Translations under genes and position numbers: made by a program
DNA from: Inhella gelatinilytica
GTDB taxonomy: Bacteria; Pseudomonadota; Gammaproteobacteria; Burkholderiales; Burkholderiaceae_C
Direction of reading: 5' to 3'
Length of the DNA stretch: 64,000 nt
NCBI RefSeq assembly: GCF_016093295.1
Contig: NZ_JAEDAL010000002.1
Coordinates: forward strand, 62,001 to 126,000
Shown: positions 52,218-62,150 of the stretch, one piece after another
How the letters are laid out: each line of letters begins with the position of its first letter
Position numbering within the stretch: position 1 is the first letter of the stretch
The notes under the pieces: generated by a model
Seen by the model: the letters and a program-made list of their open reading frames with translations, nothing else
What the model was told of the DNA's origin: nothing
The model's database searches: none

Positions 52218-53876
52218 ATGCGTCTGAACCATCCTTATGCCGAGCTCGATGCCTTGGTCATCGACGACATGGCCACGCAGCAGACGACCTTGCGCACCCA
52301 ACTGCACATGGTGGGGATTGATCGGGTGGATGCCGTCAGCTCGGCCGACGACGCCCTGCGCCACATTCGCGGCAAGCGCTACCACCTCATCCTGTGTGAC
52401 TACAACCTCAACGCCAAGACAGACGGCCAGCAACTGTTCGAGCACCTGCGTGAGAACCGTCTGCTGCCCCCGGATTGTTTGTTCTTCATGGTGACGGCGG
52501 AGAGCCACTACAGCGCGGTGGCGTCGGCCAGCGAGCAGGTGCCCGACGCCTACCTGCTCAAGCCCATCACGGCGGGCGACATCGAGGAGCGGCTGCGCAC
52601 GCAACTCGAGAAGCGACAGGCCCTGCTGCCCATCACGAAGGCGCTGGGCAAACAAGATTGGCTCGCCGCCGTTCAGGCTGCGGACGAGGTTCTGGCGCGC
52701 AAGGACCGCTGGTTCATGCATGCCTTGCAGCACAAGGCGCAATTGCAGTTGCAACTGGGCGCGGTGGACGAGGCCCGCGGCGTGTATGAACAGGCGCTAC
52801 AGCTGCGGCCTGGGTTGCTCTGGGCTCAGGTGGGGCTGATGCGCGCTCACAAAGCCGCGGGCGCCTTTCAGCAGTGTCGCGAGCTCGCCCTGGCGGTGCT
52901 CCAGACGCCGGATGGCAGTCGGTGCTTGCCCGCGTTTGATTTGTTGGCCGATGCTCAGGAGCGGCTGGGCGACACCGCCGCGGCCGTCGAGACGCTCAAG
53001 CAGGCGGTGCAGGCGGTCCCGTCGGCGCGGCGTCAGCGGCTGCTGGGGGAGGCGGCCTACCGCGAGGGCGACTTGGCCGTGGCCAGGCAAGCCTACGCCA
53101 AGGCCTACAAGGGTGGGCAGGGCTCGGTGATGGCCCAGCCCCAAGATGCGCTGGTGTTGGCCCAGGCCCTGGTGGAGCAAGGGGAGGGCAAAGAGGCGCT
53201 GACGCTGCTCACCGAGGCCCATGCGCGGGGCACCCGCGGCGCCGCCTTTGACCAGGTGGCATTGGCGATCAAAGCACAGGCCTGGGTGCAGACCGGCGAG
53301 GCCGCGCGAGGTCTGGCGGCCGCCAATCAGGCCTTGGAAATGGGGGGCACGCGCAAGGGCGATTTTGCGACGCTGGCCCTTGCACGGGCCGCCTTGGCCA
53401 CCGGCCAAGACGCGCGGGCGCTGGGCCTGATGCAGCGCGCCCTGTGCGCCGACCATGAAGACTTGCGCACGCAGCGCTTGGTGACGCGGGCGCTGACGGA
53501 CCATGGAAAAGGCGAGGAGGCCCAGGCCTTGATCGCCAGTGCCAGCCAGAGCCTGAAAACGCGCCTCTTTGAAGCCAAGCGCCTGTTGCGCAGTGGACAG
53601 CTGGATGAGGCGCTGGTGGCCATCGAGGCCGAATTGGCGGATTACCCCGAGAACACGACGGTGCTGCTGGAATGCACGCAGATGAACTGCATGTGGCTGC
53701 GCCTCAACAAGTGCCTGGAGGCCTCGCGCGTGGACCGGGTGCGTGACTACCTGGCCCGGCTGGAGAAGCTGTTGCCGGGCCATGAGCGCGTGGCGCAGAT
53801 GCGCCGCTATCTGCGCGAGACCTTGGCCACGCTCAGCCGTGAGGGCGGCTTTTCCATCAGCAAGGAATTGGCGTGA
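52218..53876 (+). CDS. Receiver-TPR response regulator
   Basis: 552 residues. N-terminal CheY-like receiver (about 10-135): acidic pair DD at 16-17, phospho-acceptor Asp61 in LILCDYNLNA, Thr in TAES, and Lys in YLLKPI. The remainder is a chain of about ten tetratricopeptide repeats (for example QAADEVLARKDRW and GAVDEARGVYEQALQLRPGL). REC-TPR proteins act through protein contacts rather than DNA. GGGGAG lies 7 nt before the ATG. The stop overlaps the histidine kinase start by GTGA, so the two form a coupled pair. Confidence 0.85.
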   Translation: MRLNHPYAELDALVIDDMATQQTTLRTQLHMVGIDRVDAVSSADDALRHIRGKRYHLILCDYNLNAKTDGQQLFEHLRENRLLPPDCLFFMVTAESHYSAVASASEQVPDAYLLKPITAGDIEERLRTQLEKRQALLPITKALGKQDWLAAVQAADEVLARKDRWFMHALQHKAQLQLQLGAVDEARGVYEQALQLRPGLLWAQVGLMRAHKAAGAFQQCRELALAVLQTPDGSRCLPAFDLLADAQERLGDTAAAVETLKQAVQAVPSARRQRLLGEAAYREGDLAVARQAYAKAYKGGQGSVMAQPQDALVLAQALVEQGEGKEALTLLTEAHARGTRGAAFDQVALAIKAQAWVQTGEAARGLAAANQALEMGGTRKGDFATLALARAALATGQDARALGLMQRALCADHEDLRTQRLVTRALTDHGKGEEAQALIASASQSLKTRLFEAKRLLRSGQLDEALVAIEAELADYPENTTVLLECTQMNCMWLRLNKCLEASRVDRVRDYLARLEKLLPGHERVAQMRRYLRETLATLSREGGFSISKELA

Positions 53877-54484
53877 ACCGCGAGCTGATGGCGCTACTGG
53901 TCCACGACCTGAAAAACCAGCTTGGCAATTTGGAAGCGGAATTGGCCTGTTTGGCGGAGGCGCCCGACACGGCGCGCGCCCAGCGCGCTCACCACCACTG
54001 CGCGCAGCTGCGGCAGCGGCTGGTGGCCTATCTCACGCTCTACGGCGGCGGCCACGAAGCCTTGCAGGCGCAATTGGAGGACGAATCGCCGTCCGGCTTT
54101 CTGCGCACGCTGGAGCACATGCCATCCCGCCCCGAAGGCGCGCCGCTGCTACTGGTGACCGATGGCGCGCTGCCGCCGTTTTGGTATTTCGATGCCCGCT
54201 TGGTGCGCCTCGCCCTGGAGGCTGCCCTGCACAACGCGTGGCGCTTTGCGCGGGACGAGGTGGTGCTGTCGGTCGGCGCGGACGCCGGGGGGGTGCTCTT
54301 CGCCGTGGAAGACGATGGGCCGGGCTTGGGCAGCCCGGACCCGAGCGCCCAGAGCTCGACGGGGCTGGGCATGGAGCTGTGCGCCGCGGTGGCGCGCGCC
54401 CACCGGCGCGAAGAGCAGCGGGGTTGGGTGGCGTTGAGGCCGCGCCCGGGTGGCGGAACGCGCTTTCACCTCTGGCTTCCCTAA
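53873..54484 (+). CDS. Minimal histidine kinase without sensor domain
   Basis: 203-residue kinase from GTG 53873. His11 lies in LVHDLKNQLG (H-box). The catalytic domain has an N-box EAALHNAWRFA, G1 EDDGPGLG and G2 STGLGMELCAAVARAHRR with a terminal GGGTRFHLWLP. There is no signal peptide, TM or sensory domain, so input must come from elsewhere or from its partner. It is coupled to the receiver-TPR gene, its probable substrate. Its length is below that of sensor kinases. Confidence 0.85.
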   Translation: MNRELMALLVHDLKNQLGNLEAELACLAEAPDTARAQRAHHHCAQLRQRLVAYLTLYGGGHEALQAQLEDESPSGFLRTLEHMPSRPEGAPLLLVTDGALPPFWYFDARLVRLALEAALHNAWRFARDEVVLSVGADAGGVLFAVEDDGPGLGSPDPSAQSSTGLGMELCAAVARAHRREEQRGWVALRPRPGGGTRFHLWLP

Positions 54485-54549
54485 GCGAGGCCGGCTCGCA
54501 CCGGCCCTCTTAAGACTCCGGCAAGCGCGCTGAGATCTAATCGTCGCCC

Positions 54550-56187
54550 ATGTTTGATCGGCTCCTCTCGTTCCGTCGCTGGGCGCGCCCTACGCTCTCG
54601 CCCGAAGCCCTTTTGCTGGTGGTCGCGCTGGCTTGGGCCCTGTTGTTCAACCGCCCAGTGCTGGCGGCCCTGCGGCAGGAGTTGGAGGCGGGCTGGGGCC
54701 TGCAGGCCGCCGTGGTGGCCCTGCTGGCGGCCATCCACTACCTGCTCGTGGCCCCGCTGTTGGGGGTGCGCTGGACCCAAGCGCTGCTGGCGCTGCTGAC
54801 CGTCGTGGCGGCCTGCAGCAGCCACTACACGCACAACCTCGGCGTGGTGCTGGACCCGGCCATGATGCGCAACGTGCTGCAGACCGAGTGGCAGGAGGCG
54901 CGCGAGTTGATTGGCTGGGGCCTGTTGCGCCAGCTCTTGTGGGCCTTGCCCATCCTGCTGGTGCTGGCCTGGGTGCGGGTTGAGGGCCCCGCTCACGCCT
55001 CCTTCTGGCGTCTGGCTTGGCGCCGCATGGCCTTGTGGGGCGTGGCCCTGGGCGTGGCCGTGGCCTTGCTGCTGGCGATGTTCCAACCGCTCTCGTCCCT
55101 GATGCGCAACCAAAAAGGCTTGCGCTACCAGATGCTGCCGGTGGCGCCGCTGTACTCCATGCCGCGCAGCGTCTGGAAAGGCCTGCAGGAAGCCCGCAAG
55201 CCCCGCGAGCCGATCGGGGAGGACGCGCAGGCGGGCCCGGCGCCCGCGCGGCCGCGCCTCTTGGTCTGGGTGGTCGGTGAAACCGTGCGCGCCGCCAACT
55301 GGGGCCGGTACCTGCTGCCCGAGGGCGGCGAGCGGGTGACTGCGCCCCAAACCCAGGCGCAGGCGGAGTGGGTGTACTTCCCGGTCATGAAGACCTGCGG
55401 CACGGACACCGAAACCTCGCTGCCCTGCATGTTTGCCCCCGTGGGCCGCAGCGACTACGACGAGGACCGCATCCGCACGCAGCAGTCGCTGCTGCACGTG
55501 CTGGCCCGCGCGGGCGTGCAAGTGGACTGGTGGGATGCGCAATCGGGTTGCAAGGGCGTGTGCGAAGGCCTGCCCGAGCGCCGCATCGAGTGCAAAAAGG
55601 GTGGCTGCGATGCCCAGCTCTTTGCCGGCTTGCCCGAGAAGATCGCCGCTGTGCGCCAGGCCGGGTCTGGTACGCACCTGCTGGTGCTGCACATGCTGGG
55701 CAACCACGGCCCGTCCTACTACCGGCGCTATGGGCCGGAGCACGCTGTTTTCCAGCCCGAGTGCCGCAGCGACGACCTGGGGCGCTGCAGCCGCGAGGCC
55801 ATCCGCAATGCCTACGACAACGCGCTGCACGCCACCGATGCGCTGCTGGCGCAGGCCTTGAAGCAATTGCAAGTGGCGCAGACCGACATGGACGTGGCCC
55901 TGTGGTTCACGCCGGACCACGGGGAATCGCTGGGGGAGAAAGGCCTGTATCTGCATGGCCTGCCCTACGCTTTTGCGCCCGCCGAACAGACCGATGTGCC
56001 CTGGCTGATGTGGGTGGGCGAGGGGTGGCGTCGGTCGCGCGGCTGGGCGGAGCTCTGTCTTCAAACGCTGCCCAGCCGCTTGCGGCCCGATCATGAACAC
56101 CTGTTCCATACGGCGCTAACGCTGTTGGATGTGAGGACCCGTCTTTATCAGCCGCGCTGGGACGCCCTGGCAGCCTGCGCACCATGA
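54550..56187 (+). CDS. Phosphoethanolamine transferase (EptA/MCR family)
   Basis: 545 residues: five N-terminal membrane helices (to about residue 185) and a periplasmic sulfatase-fold domain. Zinc-site and nucleophile features: VVGETVRAANWG (Glu), CGTDTETSLPCMF with nucleophile Thr287, LHMLGNHGPSYYRRY and TPDHGESLGE. It transfers phosphoethanolamine from phosphatidylethanolamine to lipid A or core, reducing charge and sensitivity to cationic peptides, and releases diacylglycerol. The gene overlaps the PAP2 gene by ATGA. EptB/EptC-type targets cannot be excluded. Confidence 0.9.
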   Translation: MFDRLLSFRRWARPTLSPEALLLVVALAWALLFNRPVLAALRQELEAGWGLQAAVVALLAAIHYLLVAPLLGVRWTQALLALLTVVAACSSHYTHNLGVVLDPAMMRNVLQTEWQEARELIGWGLLRQLLWALPILLVLAWVRVEGPAHASFWRLAWRRMALWGVALGVAVALLLAMFQPLSSLMRNQKGLRYQMLPVAPLYSMPRSVWKGLQEARKPREPIGEDAQAGPAPARPRLLVWVVGETVRAANWGRYLLPEGGERVTAPQTQAQAEWVYFPVMKTCGTDTETSLPCMFAPVGRSDYDEDRIRTQQSLLHVLARAGVQVDWWDAQSGCKGVCEGLPERRIECKKGGCDAQLFAGLPEKIAAVRQAGSGTHLLVLHMLGNHGPSYYRRYGPEHAVFQPECRSDDLGRCSREAIRNAYDNALHATDALLAQALKQLQVAQTDMDVALWFTPDHGESLGEKGLYLHGLPYAFAPAEQTDVPWLMWVGEGWRRSRGWAELCLQTLPSRLRPDHEHLFHTALTLLDVRTRLYQPRWDALAACAP

Positions 56188-56885
56188 AGTCGGTTGCGCG
56201 CACCCGGGTGGCGTGGGCCTTGCTGCTGGCGTTGCCCCTGATCGGCCTGTGGGATGCCTTGCGGTTGGACGCGCTGACCACCCCTTGGTGGGCCGACGCG
56301 AACGGCTTTGCCGCGCGACATGCGTTTTGGGCTGAAGGCTTGCTGCACAACGGCATTCGTGGCGTGATGGGGTTGGCGGTGGTCGCGATCCTGGTGCTGG
56401 TGGTTCGTCCGCATCGTGCTGGCCCGACGCGCAGCGAACTGTTGGTGGGGTTGGGCGCAGCGCTGGCCGTTTCCGCTTTGGTGAATTTCATGAAGGCCCA
56501 CAGCCTGACCAGTTGCCCTTGGGACCTGGCGGAATTCGGGGGGCAGGCTGAATGGGTCTCTCATTGGGCCTGGGGCCGGGCCGATGGCGGGCCGGGTCAT
56601 TGCTTTCCCAGCGGACACGCGGGCGGTGCCTTTGCGCTGTGGGGGCTGTGTTGGCCGTGGTGGCGCCACCAGCGCCGCTGGGCCCTGGTGGCATTTGGGG
56701 TGGTTGCCGGGCTGGGCGTGATGGGGTCACTGGGTCAGTGGGCCCGCGGAGCCCACCATCTCAGCCACAGTTTTTGGGCGGCCTGGATTAGTGCGGCGGG
56801 TCTGTGGGGCTTGTCCCTTGCACGAGCCTTTTGGCTGTGGCACCAACGCCCCAACACAGCCACCGACACCTGGTCGGCGGCTTGA
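56184..56885 (+). CDS. PAP2-family membrane phosphatase
   Basis: 233 residues, about five to six membrane helices. PAP2 motifs are partial: C2 PSGHAGGAF with the catalytic His, C3 SLGQWARGAHHLSHSFWA with Arg and His; C1 is degenerate (NFMKAHSLTSCPWDLAEFGG). Such proteins remove phosphate from lipids (PgpB, LpxE, LpxT-type). Coupled translation with the phosphoethanolamine transferase suggests joint action on lipid A phosphate. It converges on a small membrane gene with a 15-bp gap. Confidence 0.85.
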   Translation: MKSVARTRVAWALLLALPLIGLWDALRLDALTTPWWADANGFAARHAFWAEGLLHNGIRGVMGLAVVAILVLVVRPHRAGPTRSELLVGLGAALAVSALVNFMKAHSLTSCPWDLAEFGGQAEWVSHWAWGRADGGPGHCFPSGHAGGAFALWGLCWPWWRHQRRWALVAFGVVAGLGVMGSLGQWARGAHHLSHSFWAAWISAAGLWGLSLARAFWLWHQRPNTATDTWSAA

Positions 56886-56900
56886 GCTGCAGTCGGGCGT

Positions 56901-57098
56901 TCAGCGCTGAATCGTGACCGGCGGCAGTTTGGGGGTTGGATCTTTTTGTGCCTGAACTTGAACGGGGGCAAGCTGCACGGGGACTTCAGGCTCCGGCGCA
57001 ACCGCCGGCTCGAAGGTCAAAACCATGAACAGGCTGATCAAGGTCAGTGCAATCATGGTGCCCATGGTCAGGGCGTCGGAAATGCGGGGCAGGTTCAT
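56901..57098 (-). CDS. Small single-TM protein with Pro-rich tail
   Basis: 65 residues from ATG 57098: one transmembrane helix (about 8-30, LTMGTMIALTLISLFMVLTF) and a Pro/Gln-rich soluble tail ending LPPVTIQR. GGAGG lies 6 nt upstream of the start. No family recognised; it may stabilise a membrane complex. It lies between the lipid A pair and the propeller-like gene. Confidence 0.65.
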   Translation of the reverse strand: MNLPRISDALTMGTMIALTLISLFMVLTFEPAVAPEPEVPVQLAPVQVQAQKDPTPKLPPVTIQR

Positions 57099-57179
57099 GG
57101 CAGCCTCCTCATTGATGCCCGAAAACCACCGGGCCTGGGGCAATAGTGCGCCAAGGCAGGTGGAAATGCCAGCGGTTTT

Positions 57180-58352
57180 TTAGAGCCCAGGGTCCACGCC
57201 GAGACCTTGAAATTCGTCCCCGTGGAGGAACGGCGGACCGGCGGGCAGCGTCCAGGGGGTTTCGGCCAGCGCCGGCCCGCCACTCGCGCTGTGGCAGGTC
57301 AACCAGGCCTGTTCGGCCTGGCGCCAGAGCACCAGCACCAGGTCTCCGACGGCCCGCGCCGTGACGAGCTGTGCGCCCGCCCGCGCAATGGGCGCCCGGC
57401 CGGCACGTTCGGGCCAGGCCTGCAAGCGGTCCTCGTCGGCCCGCCACAGCAATTCACGGTCGGCTTGGCCCACCAGGCCCCGGGCAGGCCGCGGGCATTG
57501 CACCCAGGTTGCCGCGTCGTCCAGCCCCACGACCTCAAATCCCGTTGGGGTGAGGTGGGCCCAGGCGGCCTGACCTTGCCAGGTGCACCAAGTGCTGAGG
57601 CCCCAGGCGTGAACCGCCCGGCGCGGCCGCAAGGGGCGGCGGGCATCCAGGTTGACGATCAGGGCTTCGCCCGCACGGGTTCGGGCCAGCACATGAAAGT
57701 GCTGGGGATGGACGGCCAAGGCCGTTAGCCCCGTGGGCATGGGCATGGGGCGCAAGCCCAGGTGGCCCCGGGTGGGCACGCCCTCGCCAAACTGAAAGTC
57801 GTGCACCGTGCCGGTGTAGAAGTCTTCGGCCTGGGGGTCCAGGTAGATTTCCCACAAGGCCTCGACCCCTTGCGGTGCCAGCACAAAACTGCGCCGCACG
57901 GGGTGGGCCGCCGCCACCACACCCTGGGCGGGGCAAGGGTAGTGGGCGACCCATCGCTGCGCCGTTGTGGACCACAGGTGGAGGCGCAGGCCGTCGCTCG
58001 TCAAAACCTGCTCGCCGGTGGCACTGACGCACACGAGGGACAGCGGGCGATCCCCCGGCGCGGCGGGAACGCGCTGGGCTTCGGTGCCGGCGAGGCCCCA
58101 TTGGGTTAACCGACCGGCGTCGATGCCCCACAAGCCCGTGGGGCTGGCGCGCCACGGGCCCGCCATCGCCAGGCGCCGGACTGGCGTCAGGTCGGGCAGG
58201 CTCAGTTCGACTGCGCCCTGGCGGTCGCGCCACCACACCGAGGGTCGTGGCACCGGGGCTGGCGGGGCGGGGCGGGCGAGGCCGGGTACGGCGAGGGGCA
58301 GGCTGCCCAAGCCCCCTGCGGCCTGACAGAACTGGCGACGGTTCAGTGACAT
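57180..58352 (-). CDS. Exported beta-propeller-like protein, NirF-like
   Basis: 390 residues from ATG 58352, with a Tat signal (NRRQFCQAAGG ... LARPA). The mature part is a repeating beta-strand protein lacking a clear WD motif, with stretches such as HLWSTTAQRWVAHYP, VHDFQFGEGVPTRG and ALAVHPQHFHVL. The segment VHDFQFGEGV plus MPMPTGL resembles the heme d1-type propeller proteins NirF/NirN, which prompts the call, but no heme ligand can be proved. It is divergent from the nap operon, so a role linked to nitrate or nitrite respiration is possible. Confidence 0.55.
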   Translation of the reverse strand: MSLNRRQFCQAAGGLGSLPLAVPGLARPAPPAPVPRPSVWWRDRQGAVELSLPDLTPVRRLAMAGPWRASPTGLWGIDAGRLTQWGLAGTEAQRVPAAPGDRPLSLVCVSATGEQVLTSDGLRLHLWSTTAQRWVAHYPCPAQGVVAAAHPVRRSFVLAPQGVEALWEIYLDPQAEDFYTGTVHDFQFGEGVPTRGHLGLRPMPMPTGLTALAVHPQHFHVLARTRAGEALIVNLDARRPLRPRRAVHAWGLSTWCTWQGQAAWAHLTPTGFEVVGLDDAATWVQCPRPARGLVGQADRELLWRADEDRLQAWPERAGRAPIARAGAQLVTARAVGDLVLVLWRQAEQAWLTCHSASGGPALAETPWTLPAGPPFLHGDEFQGLGVDPGL

Positions 58353-58441
58353 GCTGCCAGTGTGCGGGGTGGGCAAGGCCGGCTCCTTGAAGTCCATCAA
58401 GCCGCGGGCTTGTTGCCCGATGGCGACGGGCGCTCTCGAAC

Positions 58442-58455
58442 CTGACGCAAGTCAA
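58442..58455 (+). promoter_or_regulatory. Putative FNR/ANR-like site upstream of napD
   Basis: CTGAC-GCAA-GTCAA at 58442-58455 resembles the FNR/ANR box TTGAT-N4-ATCAA with dyad symmetry. It lies in the 172-bp divergent intergenic region, 70 bp before the napD ATG. Spacing would allow activation of nap under low oxygen. Core promoter elements were not identified. Confidence 0.5.
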
Positions 58456-58524
58456 GGAAATGAAATAGCCCTAAGCGCCAAATGGGATTGCTGCGTTGCA
58501 GCAGATGGTTTCAAGGGATCGCCC

Positions 58525-58803
58525 ATGCAAATTGCCAGCCTGATCGTGGAGGCGCTGCCGGCCGAGTTGGCCGCAGTACAGGCCCGATTGATCGAAATCC
58601 CGGGCGTGGAGGTTCATGCCACCGCCCCTGAAGGGCGCCTGATCGTGACCGTGGAGTCCGATGACGGCGCCGGAGCCGAAACCCACGACCGCGTGCGCAC
58701 CCTGCCTGGGGTGCTGAACGTGGCGTTGGTCTTTAACCAATTTGAAGCTGAACCTGACGAGGAGGTCGTCCATGTCCAAGACCTTGGCGCTGTCGCGCCG
58801 TGA
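58525..58803 (+). CDS. napD: NapD, Tat signal-binding chaperone of NapA
   Basis: 92-residue cytosolic chaperone that binds the Tat signal of NapA during cofactor loading. Opens [22 protein letters not shown] and carries a ferredoxin-like fold with [14 protein letters not shown] lies 7 nt before the ATG. It overlaps napA by 32 bp. Confidence 0.88.
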   Translation: MQIASLIVEALPAELAAVQARLIEIPGVEVHATAPEGRLIVTVESDDGAGAETHDRVRTLPGVLNVALVFNQFEAEPDEEVVHVQDLGAVAP

Positions 58804-61321
58804 AGTGATCAAGATCCACGCGGCGGCCTCGGCCGCCTCGGTGGCCGGAATGACGCTGCCGCACGCGGCAACGGCTGCGACCACGCCCGATGGCCTGCGC
58901 TGGGACAAGGCGGTGTGCCGCTACTGCGGCACTGGCTGCGGAGTGCTGGTGGGCGTGAAGGACGGCAAGGTCGTGGCGACGCAGGGCGACCCGGATGCGC
59001 CGGTCAACAAGGGCCTGAATTGCGTCAAGGGCTACTTCCTGGCCAAGATCCCCTACGGCCAAGACCGCTTGACCACGCCCTTGCTGCGCATGAAGGACGG
59101 CCGCTATGACAAGAACGGTGAGTTCCAGCCCATCAGCTGGAAACAGGCCTTCGACATCATGGAAGAGAAGTGCAAGGCCGCCCTCAAGGCCAAGGGCCCG
59201 ACGGCGGTGGGCATGTTCGGCTCGGGCCAGTGGACCATCTGGGAAGGCTATGCCGCCAACAAGCTGATGAAGGCGGGCCTGCGCTCCAACAACATCGACC
59301 CCAATGCGCGCCACTGCATGGCCTCTGCGGTGTTTGGTTTCATTCGCAGCTTCGGCGCCGATGAACCCATGGGCGTGTACGACGACGCCGAGCATGCCGA
59401 TGCCTTCGTGCTCTGGGGCAGCAACATGGCCGAGATGCACCCCATCTTGTGGAGCCGCATCACCAACCGCCGCCTGACGGCACCGCATGTGAAGGTGCAT
59501 GTGCTGTCCACGTTCACGCACCGCTCCTGCGAGGTGGCGGATGCCGAGCTGATCTTCAAACCCCACACCGACCTGGCCATCCTCAACTACATCTGCAACC
59601 ACATCATCCAGTCGGGCGCGGTGAACGAGGACTTCGTCAAGAAGCACGTCAACTTCCACAAGGGTGTGACGGACATTGGTTTTGGCCTGCGCCCGAACCA
59701 CCCGCTGGAGCAAGTGGCCGGGAACAACGGCTACGCGGGCGCCGATGGCAAGCCCAAGGGCAACCCGATGGCCAGCAGCCCGATCAGCTTTGACGAGTTC
59801 AAGCAGTTTGTATCGACCTACACGCTGGAGTACACGGCGCAACTCAGTGGTGTGCCCAAGGACAAGCTCGAAGCCCTGGCCCAGCTCTACGCCGACCCCA
59901 AGACCAAGGTCACGAGCTACTGGACCATGGGTTTCAACCAGCACACGCGGGGCACCTGGGTCAACAACATGATCTACAACGTCCACCTGCTGGTGGGCAA
60001 GATCAGCGAGCCGGGCAACAGCCCCTTCAGCCTGACCGGCCAGCCCAGCGCCTGCGGCACCGCGCGCGAGGTGGGCACCTTCGCCCACCGCCTGCCGGCG
60101 GACATGCTGATTGCCAACCCGCAGCACCGCGAGGTGGCCGAGAAGATTTGGAACGTGCCGGCCGGCACGCTGCGTGGCGAGGTGGGCTTCCACGCCGTGC
60201 AGCAAGACCGCATGCTCAAGGACGGGGTGCTGAACTTCTACTGGACCACCACCACCAACAACATGCAGGCCGGCCCCAACATCAATGGGGAACGCTACCC
60301 GGGCTTCCGCGACCCGCGCAATTTCATCGTCGTCTCGGACGCCTACCCGACGGTGACCGCCATGGCGGGCGACTTGATCCTGCCCTCGGCCATGTGGGTG
60401 GAGAAGGAAGGGGCCTTCGGCAACGCCGAGCGGCGCGGCCAGTTCTGGCGCCAGCAGATCAAGGCGCCGGGCGAGGCCAAGAGCGACCTCTGGCAATACC
60501 TGGAGTTCGCCAAGCGCTTCACGACCGATGAGGTCTGGCCGGCCGAGTTGCTGACCAAGTCTCCCCAATACAAGGGCAAAACCCTGTACGACGTGCTGTT
60601 TGCCAACGGCGAGGTCAACAAGTACCCGAAGGCCGACGCGGCCAAGGTCAACGCTCACGCCTGGAGCGGGTACAGCAACGACGAGACCGATTTCTACGGC
60701 TACTACGTGCAAAAGGGCCTGTTCGAGGAGTACCGCAAGTTCGGTTTGGGCAAAGGCAAGGACCTGGGCGAGTTCGACGCCTATCACAAGGTGCGTGGCC
60801 TGCGCTGGCCCGTGGTGGGCGGCAAGGAAACCCTGTGGCGCTACCGCGAGGGCTATGACCCCTATGTGAAGGCCGGAGAGGGCCTGCGTTTTTACGGCAA
60901 GCCCGATGGCAAGGCGGTGATCTTCGCGCTGCCTTACCAGGACCCGCCCGAGAAGCCCGACGCCGAGTACGACCTGTGGCTGTGCACCGGCCGCGTGCTG
61001 GAGCATTGGCACACCGGCACCATGACGCGCCGCGTGCCCGAGCTGTACCGGGCCTTCCCCGACGCGGTGGTCTGGATGCACCCCAAGGACGCCGAGAAGC
61101 GCGGGCTCAAGCACGGCGATGCGGTCAAGGTCGCTTCGCGCCGCGGGGAAATTCAGCTGCGCGTGCACACCCGCGGCCGCAACAAGGTGCCCGAGGGCCT
61201 GATCTTCGTGCCCTTCTTTGACGAGCACCGCCTGGTCAACAAGCTCACGTTGGACGCCACCTGCCCGATCTCGAAAGAGACGGACTTCAAGAAGTGCGCG
61301 GCCAAGGTGGTCAAGGCTTGA
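58772..61321 (+). CDS. napA: Periplasmic nitrate reductase catalytic subunit
   Basis: Mo-bis-MGD nitrate reductase of 849 residues. The Tat signal is [13 protein letters not shown]. [4Fe-4S] ligands Cys49, Cys52, Cys56 (CRYCGTGC) and one in GLNCVKG; the Mo-ligand Cys182 is in [16 protein letters not shown] lies about 10 nt before the ATG at 58772. It reduces nitrate to nitrite in the periplasm, with electrons from NapB. It overlaps napD and is followed by the NapGH quinol dehydrogenase genes. Length and order fit respiratory/redox-balancing Nap. Confidence 0.97.
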   Translation: MSKTLALSRREVIKIHAAASAASVAGMTLPHAATAATTPDGLRWDKAVCRYCGTGCGVLVGVKDGKVVATQGDPDAPVNKGLNCVKGYFLAKIPYGQDRLTTPLLRMKDGRYDKNGEFQPISWKQAFDIMEEKCKAALKAKGPTAVGMFGSGQWTIWEGYAANKLMKAGLRSNNIDPNARHCMASAVFGFIRSFGADEPMGVYDDAEHADAFVLWGSNMAEMHPILWSRITNRRLTAPHVKVHVLSTFTHRSCEVADAELIFKPHTDLAILNYICNHIIQSGAVNEDFVKKHVNFHKGVTDIGFGLRPNHPLEQVAGNNGYAGADGKPKGNPMASSPISFDEFKQFVSTYTLEYTAQLSGVPKDKLEALAQLYADPKTKVTSYWTMGFNQHTRGTWVNNMIYNVHLLVGKISEPGNSPFSLTGQPSACGTAREVGTFAHRLPADMLIANPQHREVAEKIWNVPAGTLRGEVGFHAVQQDRMLKDGVLNFYWTTTTNNMQAGPNINGERYPGFRDPRNFIVVSDAYPTVTAMAGDLILPSAMWVEKEGAFGNAERRGQFWRQQIKAPGEAKSDLWQYLEFAKRFTTDEVWPAELLTKSPQYKGKTLYDVLFANGEVNKYPKADAAKVNAHAWSGYSNDETDFYGYYVQKGLFEEYRKFGLGKGKDLGEFDAYHKVRGLRWPVVGGKETLWRYREGYDPYVKAGEGLRFYGKPDGKAVIFALPYQDPPEKPDAEYDLWLCTGRVLEHWHTGTMTRRVPELYRAFPDAVVWMHPKDAEKRGLKHGDAVKVASRRGEIQLRVHTRGRNKVPEGLIFVPFFDEHRLVNKLTLDATCPISKETDFKKCAAKVVKA

Positions 61322-61334
61322 TCGGGAAAAAACC

Positions 61335-62150
61335 GTGACCGAACCCCGCAGCCCCGAGCAACTGGCGCGTCGCCGCTGGATGCAAGACACCGCCCGCCTG
61401 GCTTGTGGCGCGGGTTTGGTGGGCGGGCTGCTGGGCTTGCAGGCCAAGCAGGCGCGGGCCCTGCCGCCGCAGGCCTTGCGCCCGCCGGGCGCTTTGCCCG
61501 AGGCGGAGTTTCAATCGGCTTGCGTGCGCTGCGGCCTGTGCGTGCGCGCCTGCCCCTACAAGACCTTGCGGCTGGCCACGCTGGATGAGAGCGTGCCCGT
61601 GGGCACGCCGGTGTTCACGGCGCGCGAGATCCCCTGCGAAATGTGTGAGGACGTGCCCTGCGCACGCGCCTGCCCCACGGGCGCACTCAATCGCGACATC
61701 GAGCGCATTCAGGACGCCCGCATGGGCTTGGCGGTATTGATCGACGGCGAGCATTGCCTCAATCACTTGGGTCTGCGCTGTGACATTTGCTACCGCGTCT
61801 GCCCGCTGATCGACCAGGCCATCACGCTGGAGGAGCACAGCAACCGCCGCACGGGCAAACACGCGGTGTTCACGCCCACCGTGCATGCCGAGGCCTGCAC
61901 CGGTTGCGGCAAGTGCGAGCAGGCCTGTCCGCTGCCCGTGCCCACCATCAAAGTGCTGCCCATTGCCTTGGCCCAAGGGGCGGCTTCGCCCCACTACCGC
62001 CTGGGCTGGGAAGAGAAGAAGAAGGCGGGCGGCAGCTTGGCCGCCCCCGAACCCGAACACCAGTACCACCTGCCCGACGGGGCGTCGCAGCCGGGTTCGC
62101 CTGCCGCCAGCGCGCCGGTGCTGAAGGCGTTCAAGGGGGATCGGCTATGA
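61335..62150 (+). CDS. napG: NapG ferredoxin-type quinol dehydrogenase component
   Basis: 271-residue iron-sulfur protein from GTG 61335, with a Tat-like signal [17 protein letters not shown]. Four [4Fe-4S] motifs: [35 protein letters not shown] and [12 protein letters not shown]. It works with NapH to move electrons from the quinol pool to the periplasm. The stop overlaps the napH start by ATGA. Upstream in-frame codons reach into napA and were rejected. Confidence 0.93.
   Translation: MTEPRSPEQLARRRWMQDTARLACGAGLVGGLLGLQAKQARALPPQALRPPGALPEAEFQSACVRCGLCVRACPYKTLRLATLDESVPVGTPVFTAREIPCEMCEDVPCARACPTGALNRDIERIQDARMGLAVLIDGEHCLNHLGLRCDICYRVCPLIDQAITLEEHSNRRTGKHAVFTPTVHAEACTGCGKCEQACPLPVPTIKVLPIALAQGAASPHYRLGWEEKKKAGGSLAAPEPEHQYHLPDGASQPGSPAASAPVLKAFKGDRL

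Noticed and set aside
54487-54504. GAGGCCGG / CCGGCC hairpin between the histidine kinase and EptA genes
   Set aside because: No T-tract follows and GC-rich palindromes are common in this sequence.
56901-57098. Small membrane protein as NapE
   Set aside because: It is on the other strand, separated from nap by another gene, and its Pro-rich tail is unlike NapE.
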